Positions 25,586-36,220 of a stretch of 64,000 nucleotides of DNA are shown here, in pieces. Both the position numbers and the translations under genes were made by a program. Origin of the DNA: Bacteroidota bacterium (GTDB taxonomy: Bacteria > Bacteroidota > Bacteroidia > Bacteroidales > Prolixibacteraceae); contig JAHEYU010000032.1 in assembly GCA_023251435.1 (NCBI GenBank), positions 1 to 64,000 of the forward strand, in the 5' to 3' direction. The notes beneath the pieces are model-generated. The model saw nothing but the letters and a program-made list of their open reading frames with translations, made no database searches and was not told the DNA's origin. Position 1 is the first letter of the stretch. Every line of letters begins with the position of its first letter.

Positions 25586-27535
25586 TTACTTTACAAGTAA
25601 AGCCCCGCCATTGCCAGGTATAGTCAATTCAATTTCCTGTTTCTTGTTCATTTTAGTCGTTGAAACTTTCCCATTCAACTGGTCGTCGTCGCTATACAAT
25701 TTTAGTTCTGCTCCAGCCTGAAGCATAGGTAGTTTGACATTCAGCTCCAACGGTTCCTTTTGGGCATTGATACCTGCAACGTACCATTTCTCACCATGCC
25801 GACGGGCCAGCACCACATATTTTCCGGGATAGCCGTCGATAAAGCGAACTTCGTCCCAGGTGGTAGGTACTTCTTTCATAAAGCTGATGGCCCATTCAGG
25901 AGCATCGGTCAGGTTGTTGGGAGCCAAAGCAAAATGCTGAACCCCGCTCTGAAATAAAACTGCAGTTGCCAAAGCGTAAACATCGGATGTGATTCGTTTT
26001 GAACCCCTGCCCGGGGTGTTGTTGGCGTTATAGAACTTATTCAGCGCGCTTCCACCAAAGTCCATGCTTCCCACAGCGTTGCGGATAAACGGGTGCAGAC
26101 AGGCATTGAACGCCTCGTAGTCGCAACTTCGCTGACCAAAAAATAAATTTTCGCTGGCCAGAATTGCTTCGCTTGCTGCATAGTTTGGGTACATACGTTC
26201 CCATCCGCGCGGCAAGGTACATCCATGGAAAATTACCATAATGCCGAAATCATTGGCATCGTACAAAATATCTTCATACTGTTTGATGGTTACCTGTTTG
26301 TCGCCACCAAAAAAGTCAACCTTTATACCGCGTACCCCGATGCTTTTCATCCAGGCCATTTCTTTGCGACGGGCAATGGTGTTGTCCATAATTCCACGCG
26401 GACCTTGAGGTGCATCGTTCCAATAGCCATTCGAGTTGTACCATAAATAGAGGCCAACGTTTTTTGTTGCTCCATATTTAGCCAGTTCAGCAATTTTTTC
26501 ACGTCCAATCTGTGTGTCCCAAAGGGCATCAACCAAAACCGTTTCATATCCCATATCGGCGCTAAAATCGATGTATTGTTTTTGAACATCGTAAACAGTG
26601 CCACCGTCCATTTTTATAATCCAACTCCACGAACCTTTGGTGTATTTGTACTTTTGCGAAGCTTCGTAACGAGGTTTAACGACATCGAATGGAACCGTCG
26701 TTTCTACAATTGGAGCCAGTGTTTCACCCAAAGTGATAGTTCTCCAGGGAGTTTCTCCAGGAAGTGCAAGACCGGGAGCCGCTGTACCGTTTCCATTGTT
26801 TTCTTCTTCCATCGGAAAGCCGATAGTATATAAACCTCCGGCACGACCAATCAGCCTGCTGCCACAGTAACGGCTATCAACACCGGTTTCGGAAATCAAC
26901 ACCCATCCGGAGTCGTTCACCTTAAACAAACATGGAAAAGTATAGCCATTACCCTGACCGTTTTCTCCCATTGGAGCATCCGCTTTGTATGGAATCTCGT
27001 AGCTCGGCATTGTTCTGGCAAAACCAACCATCGCTTTACTTTGCGCCGTTAGGAAAGTAGTTGTTCCTTCAGGAAATACAAAACCTGAAGTTTCTTCATT
27101 CACTATACACGAAAGTCGATCTTTCTGGGGATAAACTTTATATCGAAAAGCCACATCGTTTTTGCTCACCCTGAAGATCACATCGAAGGCTGGCTTATTG
27201 TCTTTCAGGAAAGAGTAAACTCCTTCGTTGGCCACATAATGAACTTTGCTTTGTTTGATGTTTGGCAGTTCGTAGGTTTCATCAATCTTCTGTTCGCTCA
27301 CTTTTCCATTGAGGATCAACCCTTGCGAAAAGTCGCCAATGTTAGTTTTCATGCCAAGCGGCGATTCTTTCAGGAAAAGTTTACCATTATAGTTAATACT
27401 GTAAGTTGGTGCGCCGTTGTTAGCTGAAACGGTGACAACGAGTATCCCATCGGGGCTGACAAGTTTCTTATCTTCAGCCTTTACAAAGCCGATGATAAGA
27501 AATATTGCAAAGAATAATGAGCTTATTTTTTTCAT
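25586..27535 (-). CDS. GH97 glycosidase, probably a retaining alpha-galactosidase
   Basis: 649 residues with signal peptide about 1-20. It has the three-part GH97 plan: N-terminal beta-sandwich (LVSPDGILVVTVSANNG), central barrel (about 285-560) and C-terminal beta domain. The barrel contains GIKVDFFGGDKQ with Asp407, the position of the nucleophile in the retaining, alpha-galactosidase-type branch of GH97; a Glu 55 residues later (Glu462) has the spacing expected of the acid/base. SusB-type inverting alpha-glucosidases lack this Asp. In an arabinoxylan locus, terminal alpha-D-galactose on side chains is the plausible target (inference). It is 10 bp from the upstream GH43 gene. Confidence 0.9.
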   Translation of the reverse strand: MKKISSLFFAIFLIIGFVKAEDKKLVSPDGILVVTVSANNGAPTYSINYNGKLFLKESPLGMKTNIGDFSQGLILNGKVSEQKIDETYELPNIKQSKVHYVANEGVYSFLKDNKPAFDVIFRVSKNDVAFRYKVYPQKDRLSCIVNEETSGFVFPEGTTTFLTAQSKAMVGFARTMPSYEIPYKADAPMGENGQGNGYTFPCLFKVNDSGWVLISETGVDSRYCGSRLIGRAGGLYTIGFPMEEENNGNGTAAPGLALPGETPWRTITLGETLAPIVETTVPFDVVKPRYEASQKYKYTKGSWSWIIKMDGGTVYDVQKQYIDFSADMGYETVLVDALWDTQIGREKIAELAKYGATKNVGLYLWYNSNGYWNDAPQGPRGIMDNTIARRKEMAWMKSIGVRGIKVDFFGGDKQVTIKQYEDILYDANDFGIMVIFHGCTLPRGWERMYPNYAASEAILASENLFFGQRSCDYEAFNACLHPFIRNAVGSMDFGGSALNKFYNANNTPGRGSKRITSDVYALATAVLFQSGVQHFALAPNNLTDAPEWAISFMKEVPTTWDEVRFIDGYPGKYVVLARRHGEKWYVAGINAQKEPLELNVKLPMLQAGAELKLYSDDDQLNGKVSTTKMNKKQEIELTIPGNGGALLVK

Positions 27536-27545
27536 GCTGATTGTT

Positions 27546-29120
27546 TTACTTTATTTTTTCCGAAATCTGATCGGTTATATGGAAGTAATCGAAATCGGCA
27601 AAACCGCCAGGATTTTTGGAAGCATAGTTGAACAAGCCGAAACGATAGCCCATAAAGTGTTCCAATCGATACTCCATTTTTAACTGATTGCCAATAGCTT
27701 TCCAGGTTTTCCCATCGAGGCTGTAGAAGAATTCAGCGATATCAATTTTATCCCTGAAGTCGCATTCAATTTTCAGGTAAACCTTGCTTTGCGAAAGCGG
27801 AATGCTTTGGATTTCTGTTGGCTGATCGGTTTTGTTGCTCACCATAAATACAAACTTTTGTCCGTTGACGATTTTAACGCCAACCTGACCGAATTTTAAC
27901 TGCAATGTGCAAAGGCCGGCAAAATCACCGTCTTTCATGTTGGAGGCATCAAGCATCGTAATTCCGGAACAAACCGGGCCAATTGTGCGCTGGGTTAAAG
28001 TGTTTCTTGATTTCAGGAAAAGGCTGTCGATGCTTCCCGTTTTCATGCGTAAAAATCCTTTGCGTTCGGTAACCGACCACAAGCTGTTGTCGGGGTTGTG
28101 ATTCCACTGCCAAACCAATGGCAGGGCAGGTTCGCCTTTTTTCCGTTTAAACTCATCATTGTTCACAATTCCGGGAATCAAACCTTTACTTGCAGGTAAA
28201 TCCAATGTTTCCGGAACTTTCCCATTCGTTCCGATTAAAGGCCAGTCCTTTTCCCACTTCATTGGTACAATGTATGGAATGCGGCCCACGGAACCAAAAT
28301 CGCGGAAAAGATAGGCAAACCACTTTCCATCGGGTGTGTCAACAATGCCGCCCTGTGCAACTCCCAAATCGGCAAAGGCAACTTTACCTTCCCATGGTCC
28401 GGTTATTTTATCAGCGCGATGAACCACCACCGTGCGCATTCCGCCGCGTGGCCAGGCAATATTAAACAGGTAGTATTTGCCGTTCACCTTAAAAATCTGC
28501 GAGCCTTCGCCAAGACCAACATTTTTCCCGACAGGGGCATTGGCATCTTCAATGAGAACCCTTTCGGTTCCTTCTTTTACGCCCGTGAGGTCGTCTTTTA
28601 ATTCAATTATCCGTAGTTTTCTGACACCCCAAATCATGTAAATTTTCCCGTCATTGTCGAATAAGATGGTATGGTCGTGGTAGGCAGGTGCAAACGTGAT
28701 TCTTTCCCACGGACCTTTTTCGATATCTTTAGTTTTGTATATATAGGTTTTGTTTGTCGTCTGTGCAAAAGTGGAAACATAGAAAACTCCCTTCTGATAA
28801 TTGATACAACTGGCCCACGTACCTTTTCCATAAGTACTTTTTCCGTTTTCAAGGTTCATGGCGTCAATATTTGCCAACGTGTCATAGGCATAATTGATGA
28901 TTGTCCAGTTCACCAGGTCTTTCGATTTCATGATGGGTACACCGGGAGCCATGTGCATGGTGGTGCTGCTCATGTAATACGCATCTCCAACGCGAATCAT
29001 CGACATATCGGGAACATCGGCGTGAATGATCGGGTTTTGAGCTTTGTTCACCTGTGCCGAAATCTCGGAGACTAACGATGACAGGAATAGCAATGCCGCT
29101 AAATAAATTGGTTTTTTCAT
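27546..29120 (-). CDS. GH43 (subfamily 12-like) with C-terminal beta-sandwich
   Basis: 524 residues, signal peptide about 1-22 (ending ISAQ). The catalytic propeller starts with NPIIHADVPDMSMIRVGDAYYMSSTTMHMAPG, a pattern I associate with GH43 subfamily 12; the acid lies in GLGEGSQIFKVNG. Residues about 330-520 form the concanavalin-like C-terminal domain common to this subfamily (ending PGGFADFDYFHI). Subfamily 12 members known from xylan loci are alpha-L-arabinofuranosidases. The gene is 10 bp upstream of GH97 and 26 bp downstream of another GH43, so all three are one transcript. Confidence 0.88.
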   Translation of the reverse strand: MKKPIYLAALLFLSSLVSEISAQVNKAQNPIIHADVPDMSMIRVGDAYYMSSTTMHMAPGVPIMKSKDLVNWTIINYAYDTLANIDAMNLENGKSTYGKGTWASCINYQKGVFYVSTFAQTTNKTYIYKTKDIEKGPWERITFAPAYHDHTILFDNDGKIYMIWGVRKLRIIELKDDLTGVKEGTERVLIEDANAPVGKNVGLGEGSQIFKVNGKYYLFNIAWPRGGMRTVVVHRADKITGPWEGKVAFADLGVAQGGIVDTPDGKWFAYLFRDFGSVGRIPYIVPMKWEKDWPLIGTNGKVPETLDLPASKGLIPGIVNNDEFKRKKGEPALPLVWQWNHNPDNSLWSVTERKGFLRMKTGSIDSLFLKSRNTLTQRTIGPVCSGITMLDASNMKDGDFAGLCTLQLKFGQVGVKIVNGQKFVFMVSNKTDQPTEIQSIPLSQSKVYLKIECDFRDKIDIAEFFYSLDGKTWKAIGNQLKMEYRLEHFMGYRFGLFNYASKNPGGFADFDYFHITDQISEKIK

Positions 29121-29146
29121 TATTTTTTTCGCTTGATATATATAAA

Positions 29147-30100
29147 CTATTTAACCGGCTTTACTCCTTCGGTGGTCTGAACCACTTTTTGAATTGTTCC
29201 ATCAGGATTGTAGTACATGTAATCGACACATACCGAACGGCGATAATTACCTCCGGTTGGCAATGCGCCATTGTGATAAAAGAAGTAGGTTTTCCCTTTA
29301 TAATCAATGATTCCGGCGTGAGTCGTTGTACTATTCTGTACCGGATCTTGAATCACTCCCTGATAAGTCCAGGGACCAGTTGGGCTTGTTGAAGTACAAT
29401 ATTCAATGGTCTCCGGAAATTTAGCAGCATACACCAGGTAATACAAACTGTTACGCTTGTAAATCCAGGGGCCTTCGGTGAAATTTTGAGGCTTAGGAAT
29501 AACAGTAACCGGACCATCCAATTCGATCATATTTTCCTTCAACTTTACGTATCTGCAACTTAGATTTCCCCAGTACATATAAGCCTGACCATCGTCATCA
29601 ATTAATATTGTTGGATCAATATCATCCCAGCTATGCTTTACATCAGTAGTCATTTCATTCACAATAAGCGCCTTACCTATCGCATCCTTAAACGGACCGG
29701 TGGGTCGGTCGGAAACAGCAACTCCAATAGCAAAACCACCTTTGCTGTTCTCGTCTGATTTGTGACCAACTGCCACATACCAATAGAATTTGCCGTTACG
29801 CTCAATACATTGCGCAGCATAGGCATCCTCACCGGCCCAGGAAAACACCTTCGGAGATAAAACGGCTCCGTGATCCTTCCAGTTAACCATGTCGGTTGTC
29901 GAAAAAAGATACCAGTCGCGCATTAAATAATTAGGCGCGTTCTCAGGTGCAACATCGTGTCCGGTATACAAAAACAGCGTGTCGTTGTAAACAATTGGTG
30001 CTGGATCGGCAGTGAATAGGTGCTTGATAATGGGATTCTGTGCTTTGACGCCCAGGAATACAACCAAGGCCAACATTGTTATTTTGATTCGTAATTCCAT
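29147..30100 (-). CDS. Secreted single-domain GH43
   Basis: 317 residues with a short signal peptide (about 1-20, ending VKAQ). Catalytic acids are in FTADPAPIVYND, WDDIDPTILIDDDG and NFTEGPWIYKR. The sequence is closely similar in motif order to the N-terminal domain of the GH43-CBM6 protein at 49887 (both ADPAP, AxQCIERNGKFY, PTGPF) but lacks the binding module. Likely an exo-acting arabinofuranosidase or beta-xylosidase in the periplasm. 11 bp separate it from the upstream GH127 gene. Confidence 0.87.
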   Translation of the reverse strand: MELRIKITMLALVVFLGVKAQNPIIKHLFTADPAPIVYNDTLFLYTGHDVAPENAPNYLMRDWYLFSTTDMVNWKDHGAVLSPKVFSWAGEDAYAAQCIERNGKFYWYVAVGHKSDENSKGGFAIGVAVSDRPTGPFKDAIGKALIVNEMTTDVKHSWDDIDPTILIDDDGQAYMYWGNLSCRYVKLKENMIELDGPVTVIPKPQNFTEGPWIYKRNSLYYLVYAAKFPETIEYCTSTSPTGPWTYQGVIQDPVQNSTTTHAGIIDYKGKTYFFYHNGALPTGGNYRRSVCVDYMYYNPDGTIQKVVQTTEGVKPVK

Positions 30101-30111
30101 TTTAAATATTG

Positions 30112-32499
30112 TTAGTTTTCTGATCTCACCAGCCTGATATAATACACCGCTCCGGCAGTGTTTCCGGGCAAAGACTGAAATTTCACCCTTATTTGTTTTT
30201 TATCTTTTACCATCGAATCAGGGATTTCGTACTTCACATCCTGAAACTTACTTAGATTCCATCTGCCTGTGTTTTCTTCGGTTACCAGTTTTTCATTATC
30301 GATGAAAATATCGAATTTCCGGTTTCCCCACTCGGCGCCCCAGTAACGAACAATCAGGCTTAATCCGGTTTCGGAGTTGGTTGCCATATTATAGCTGAAA
30401 TATCCATCATTTCGGGCATCGCGCCAGAATTCATCCTGAAAATTTCCTGAATTCGATTTCAGTTTTTCCATCTGATGGTCGGCTTCGGGTTGCTGTTCGC
30501 CAGGAGCCACAAAATCGATGGTTCGTTTCTGAAGTTCCATTCTTTCTTTTTCCTCAACAGTCAGCGAATCAAGGTAGTTTTTATACTTCGATTCGGTGAG
30601 CCACATCCAGTAAATCATGTACCTCGAATCGTGAATCCCGTAGAACGGTTCTAATTCGATATTTGCCTTGTTTACCATGTTCAGTGCTGAAGCATTATAT
30701 GTGAGCGGTTTATCTTTAACGGGGATAAGTTTACCTGCAATTCCATCCAAACTGTTTTCGATAATAATCGGGGCTTTGTCAACCGGCAACTTCTCACCAC
30801 CTGCGATATGTCCCCATCGATGATCGTCTGCAACCAGCCCTTTTAAATCTTCGGTTCCGGTTTTGGCGCCGAGCAAAATGGGGCCATGCATAATGGCAAT
30901 GTAATTGGATACATTCGGCATTTTTTCAACCGAATTGTGCATAGGCAGCAAAATCTGAACTTCATCACCTTTCTTCCAGTTTCGTCCGACAGCCACATAA
31001 GACGAAGGTTTGGCATTGAATTCAACAGGTTTTCCGTTGATCGTAATTTTCAGCGCTCCCTCTTTTACCCACGACGGATAACGAACCATCAGTTTAAACT
31101 TTGCAGTTCCTTCTGTAATTTTCAGCCTTGTTATCTCTTCGTTTGGAAACCGGGTTTCCTGAACCAATTTTATTCCTTTATCGCGCCAGTTGAGTTCCGA
31201 AGCCACAAACAGGTTTAGAAACAATGAATCATTCTGATGGGTGTAGATAAAATGGCTATACTTTCCGTGGTTTTCCATTCCGCTGCCCACACAACACCAC
31301 ATGGCTTCGTTGGGCTGCGAATAAACCCGGTAATGCCGCGGACGAGCCGGGGTGAAATATACAAATCCACCGTGTTCAGGGTGTTGAGTCGAAAGAATGT
31401 GATTGTACATCGTGCGTTCGTAATAATCGGCATATTTTGCCTCTGGATTAACACGAAACAAATCTTCTGTCAACTTCATCATATTGTACGAGTTGCAGGT
31501 TTCGGGACCTTCCACATCGTTTACAAAATCGGAGCTTGAAGCAACACTTGGAAAAAACTCCCTGCGGCTGTTTCCGCCAAAAGCCAGTGAGCGGTTTCCG
31601 GTAACAGTTTCCCAGAAGAAACTTCCCGCTTTGGCATAAGCTGCATCATGCGAAAGCTCGGCAATACGCTGAAAACCGACAGCTTTCGGAACCTGTGTGT
31701 TGGCGTGTTTATTATCGAGATTGTCGTTTCCGGTGGCCATGGCATCCAGCAACATCCGGTGCGAAAACCGTTTTGCAGCAACCATGTATTTTTCGTCGCC
31801 GGTCATCTGGTAAGCATCGGCATAAGTTTCGTTCATCCCGCCATGTTCGGTATCGAGCATCTGCTGCATCTGCTGATCGCTTAATTCTGAAGTGATATAG
31901 ATTCCCCAGTCGCAGAATTTCAGGAAAATGTCTTTGGCGTCTTCGTTTCCGGCATAAAGCCATGCATCACGCAATCCGGAATAAAGTTTATGCACGTTGT
32001 ACCACGGAACCCAGGCCGCGCGGTAAGCTGCAAAATCGCCTTTCTGCAAAGTGCTCCAGATTTGCTTGCTGTTGGGCGCGCCACCCACATATCCTTTTCC
32101 CCATCCGGGATTGTTTTTACTGTTGGCTTCCTGACAGGCTTTCAATTCCGATAGCATATATTCCATGTGCTTTTTGCATTCGGCATTGCCTGTGGAAGCA
32201 TAATTCATAGCCAGTGCCGACAGGTAATGACCACCCACATGACCGTCCAAACCTTCCCAGTTGGTATACAATTTTGCCTTTTCGGGCAGGCCGGCTTCTT
32301 TGCGGAAAGGAGCAATCAGGCGGTCGATGTCATATTCCAACAGAACACGGATATTAAGGTCCTGTGCATGTTTAAAAGGTCCATTAAGCAACTTCACATC
32401 ACTTAACGGAAATTCGTTGGGATAGAGCTTATCCTGTGCATAACAAGTAAACCCGAATATCAAAAGACCACTTATTACAATTATCAGTACTTTCTTCAA
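30112..32499 (-). CDS. GH127 beta-L-arabinofuranosidase
   Basis: 795 residues, signal peptide about 1-21. The GH127 (old DUF1680) core has the unusual zinc-thiolate active site: Glu333 and Cys335 in GPETCNSYN, and the pair Cys402-Cys403 in AMWCCVGSGMENH, matching the Glu/Cys/Cys/Cys set of the characterised bifidobacterial enzyme, in which one Cys is the nucleophile. C-terminal beta domains follow (about 470-795). The family removes beta-linked L-arabinofuranose, so its presence suggests beta-Araf caps on the side chains of the target glycan. It sits between CE6 (31 bp) and GH43 (11 bp). Confidence 0.93.
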   Translation of the reverse strand: MKKVLIIVISGLLIFGFTCYAQDKLYPNEFPLSDVKLLNGPFKHAQDLNIRVLLEYDIDRLIAPFRKEAGLPEKAKLYTNWEGLDGHVGGHYLSALAMNYASTGNAECKKHMEYMLSELKACQEANSKNNPGWGKGYVGGAPNSKQIWSTLQKGDFAAYRAAWVPWYNVHKLYSGLRDAWLYAGNEDAKDIFLKFCDWGIYITSELSDQQMQQMLDTEHGGMNETYADAYQMTGDEKYMVAAKRFSHRMLLDAMATGNDNLDNKHANTQVPKAVGFQRIAELSHDAAYAKAGSFFWETVTGNRSLAFGGNSRREFFPSVASSSDFVNDVEGPETCNSYNMMKLTEDLFRVNPEAKYADYYERTMYNHILSTQHPEHGGFVYFTPARPRHYRVYSQPNEAMWCCVGSGMENHGKYSHFIYTHQNDSLFLNLFVASELNWRDKGIKLVQETRFPNEEITRLKITEGTAKFKLMVRYPSWVKEGALKITINGKPVEFNAKPSSYVAVGRNWKKGDEVQILLPMHNSVEKMPNVSNYIAIMHGPILLGAKTGTEDLKGLVADDHRWGHIAGGEKLPVDKAPIIIENSLDGIAGKLIPVKDKPLTYNASALNMVNKANIELEPFYGIHDSRYMIYWMWLTESKYKNYLDSLTVEEKERMELQKRTIDFVAPGEQQPEADHQMEKLKSNSGNFQDEFWRDARNDGYFSYNMATNSETGLSLIVRYWGAEWGNRKFDIFIDNEKLVTEENTGRWNLSKFQDVKYEIPDSMVKDKKQIRVKFQSLPGNTAGAVYYIRLVRSEN

Positions 32500-32530
32500 T
32501 TGACAGATTTTTAATGATTTGTACTATCAG

Positions 32531-33430
<900 letters not shown>

Positions 33431-36007
33431 TTATAACAATTTAATTTTTAACAATTTCAAATTACTGATATCAGAACTCGTTCCGTAATACACTTCATAT
33501 TCGCCAGGTGTTACGGCCATTTTATTTTGGTTTCGATCGTAAAACTCAAATGCTGAAGGAGGAAGTTCAATTGTGATCTTGCTGGTTTTTCCTGCTCCAA
33601 TTTCAAGCTTTTTGAAACCTCTTAACGTTTTATTAGGTCCGTCGGTATCGTTCACTTTTTTCACATATACCTGAACGACTTCAGTTCCGACACGTTTACC
33701 GTTGTTCGATACCGGAATGGTAACTTCGACTGTTTCATCGCATGTAATCGCCTTTTTTGAGAATTTAGCCTTACCTATCGAGAAAGTTGAATAGCTTAAC
33801 CCGTAACCAAACGGGAACAGAGGTTTCTCAGTCATAAACCGGTAGGTGCGGCCTTTCATGGAGTAATCCTCAAAATCGGGAATCTGTTCCACATTTTTAT
33901 AGAATGTCACCGGAAGTTTGCCCGAAGGATTGTAGTCGCCAAACAAAACATTGGCTACGGCTGTACCACCAGCCTGACCGGGATACCATGCCTGCAGAAT
34001 AGCCTCGCACGATTGTGTTTCAGGAACAAGCCCCATAGCAGAACCTGAGTAATTGACAAAAATCACCTTCTTGCCAGATTCTTTCAAGGCCTGAAGCATC
34101 CGCCTCTGAATAGCCGGAAGTTCAATGTCGGTGCGGTCTCCTCCTTTGAATCCGGGAACTGTCACACGCATTTCTTCACCTTCGAGCGAAGGCGCGATAC
34201 CACCGGCAAATACCACCACATCAGCATCTTTAACTTTCGCAATACTTGCAGTAATATCAATGGGAACCAATGTTCCGAAATCAAAATTCAGCATACCATC
34301 AGCATTGCCCTGCGAAAAGCCTATCTCAATTTGGTATGATTTTCCTGCCTCAACTTTCATCTGGTACACGTTGGTTGGATTGTTAGCAAACACATTCCGG
34401 ACCACCATTTCGCCGTTGACAGATAAAGTTGCCCTGCCGCCGATTTGGAATTGGAACGAAACATCACACGATTTTGTCGGGACAAAAACAGTTTTGTAGC
34501 GGGCCGAGAAATCACGAATATTTACACCAGCAGCAAAAGCGGTGGCTCCCGAAGTTGTTAAACGGAATGGAGTTGCCAACACATCAGTAACTGCAGGATC
34601 GCCTTCCGGAGTACGACTGTTCCAGTATTGAGCCACAAAGCCCTTTTTGCCATCCATATTGCACTCGCTGAAAAGGCTGCTAATTGCTACATCCATGGTG
34701 CGATCGCATCCGGGTTCGTAAATGAGTTGTGCTGATGGCATAATTTTCTGCATGGCATCGAGCAACGTAACGGTATGTTGTGGAAAACCATTATAATTAC
34801 CCCATTGCATCACCGAGTCGTTGGCATTCGGTCCCATCACCGCAATTTTCAAGTTCTTGCTCAATGGCAGAATATTGTTGTTGTTTTGAAGCAACACCAT
34901 ACTTTCTTCGGCCATGTGCAACGCCAAATCCTGATGTTTTTGACTGTTGACTACAGAATAGGGAATATCCCAAACCGGTTTATCGTTCATTTCGCCCAAT
35001 TCGAAACGGGCTTTGAGCAGTCTTTTTACAGAAATATCAATCTGGCTTTCCAGAATCAGACCAGCTTTAACAGCATCGGGCAGTTTGCTGAAATCGCTTC
35101 CACATTCCACGTCGGTACCACTTAATACGGCACTCGCAGAAGCATGGACGGCATCAGGATGAGTGGCATGGGCATTCTGGCGATAGAAATCGGGTATGGC
35201 CCAACAGTCGGAAACGACCAGGCCTTTGTAACCCCACTGATCGCGAAGAATTTGTGTCAACAGGCGATTGCTTCCGCAGCAAGGCTCGTCTTCGAAACGG
35301 TTGTAGGCGCACATCACTTCTTTCACATCGGCTTTCTGCACCAATTCTTTGAACGCCGGAAGATAAGTTTCCCATAAATCGCGTGCATCAATGTTTTCTG
35401 CATTGAATGAATGCCTGTTCCATTCAGGACCAGAGTGAACCGCAAAATGTTTGGCACAGGCGTGTAATTTGTCATATTCGGCATCATCGGGTCCTTGTAA
35501 ACCTTTAACAACGGCCACTCCCATGCGACTGGTCAGGAAAGGGTCTTCGCCATAAGTTTCCTGTCCTCTGCCCCAGCGGGGGTCGCGGAAAATATTAATA
35601 TTGGGAGTCCAGAAAGTCAATCCCTGGTAGCGTTTCAATCCGCCCTGTTCGCTATACCTGTTCGATTTAGCTCTGGCCTCATCAGAAACTGCAGTGAATG
35701 AATCAAACAACAAATCGTCGTTGAATGAAGCTGCCATACCAACTGCCTGTGGAAAAACTGTTGCAAGACCAGAACGTCCAACTCCATGCAAAGCCTCGTT
35801 CCACCACTCATAGGCTTTGATTCCTAACCGCGGAATAGCCGGCGAATTATTTTGCATCAACGCTGCTTTTTCGACAAGCGTTAAGCGTGGTAATAAATCC
35901 TGGGCTCTTTCTTCAGGACTTAACTTTTGATTTTGATATGGATATTGTTGCGCCCATAAACCAACTGTTAACAGCAGGCTTGCGACTAATAGTAATCCTT
36001 TTTTCAT
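33431..36007 (-). CDS. GH3 beta-xylosidase with inserted PA14 domain
   Basis: 858 residues from the Met at 36007, which gives a clean signal peptide (MKKGLLLVASLLLTVGLWAQ); nine further in-frame codons upstream are rejected. The GH3 barrel has the nucleophile Asp267 in LVVSDCWAI and the KH motif ACAKHFAVHSG. A PA14-like module (about 440-585, FVAQYWNS to MLNFDFGTL) is inserted in the second domain, and a fibronectin-III-like domain ends the protein. This is the usual plan for Bacteroidota GH3 beta-xylosidases that clip xylose from xylo-oligosaccharides in the periplasm. Confidence 0.92.
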   Translation of the reverse strand: MKKGLLLVASLLLTVGLWAQQYPYQNQKLSPEERAQDLLPRLTLVEKAALMQNNSPAIPRLGIKAYEWWNEALHGVGRSGLATVFPQAVGMAASFNDDLLFDSFTAVSDEARAKSNRYSEQGGLKRYQGLTFWTPNINIFRDPRWGRGQETYGEDPFLTSRMGVAVVKGLQGPDDAEYDKLHACAKHFAVHSGPEWNRHSFNAENIDARDLWETYLPAFKELVQKADVKEVMCAYNRFEDEPCCGSNRLLTQILRDQWGYKGLVVSDCWAIPDFYRQNAHATHPDAVHASASAVLSGTDVECGSDFSKLPDAVKAGLILESQIDISVKRLLKARFELGEMNDKPVWDIPYSVVNSQKHQDLALHMAEESMVLLQNNNNILPLSKNLKIAVMGPNANDSVMQWGNYNGFPQHTVTLLDAMQKIMPSAQLIYEPGCDRTMDVAISSLFSECNMDGKKGFVAQYWNSRTPEGDPAVTDVLATPFRLTTSGATAFAAGVNIRDFSARYKTVFVPTKSCDVSFQFQIGGRATLSVNGEMVVRNVFANNPTNVYQMKVEAGKSYQIEIGFSQGNADGMLNFDFGTLVPIDITASIAKVKDADVVVFAGGIAPSLEGEEMRVTVPGFKGGDRTDIELPAIQRRMLQALKESGKKVIFVNYSGSAMGLVPETQSCEAILQAWYPGQAGGTAVANVLFGDYNPSGKLPVTFYKNVEQIPDFEDYSMKGRTYRFMTEKPLFPFGYGLSYSTFSIGKAKFSKKAITCDETVEVTIPVSNNGKRVGTEVVQVYVKKVNDTDGPNKTLRGFKKLEIGAGKTSKITIELPPSAFEFYDRNQNKMAVTPGEYEVYYGTSSDISNLKLLKIKLL

Positions 36008-36019
36008 CTGTTTATTTTG

Positions 36020-36085
36020 AACCACAATAGGCACATAGAAAACATAGTTTTTATTTTTCTATGTGAACTATATGTCTATGTGGTT
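36020..36085. repeat. Palindromic repeat of the AACCACATAG type
   Basis: Arms 36020-36047 (AACCACAATAGGCACATAG...) and 36059-36085 (CTATGTG...TATGTGGTT) are imperfect inverses around a short T-rich loop. Similar accessory hairpins are common between genes in Bacteroidota. It overlaps the region just upstream of the GH3 start; the rest of this 213 bp gap shows nothing. Confidence 0.65.
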
Positions 36086-36220
36086 ATTTTTCACGTGTTT
36101 ATAATTTGCTTATTAATTGCTACATAGCTGTCCAGATGAATATCAGGAGAACTCGCCATCCATAATAATTGATCTGCGTAAAATTCTCTTTCATGGCTCA
36201 TCTCATGGCTAAAAGGTTGG

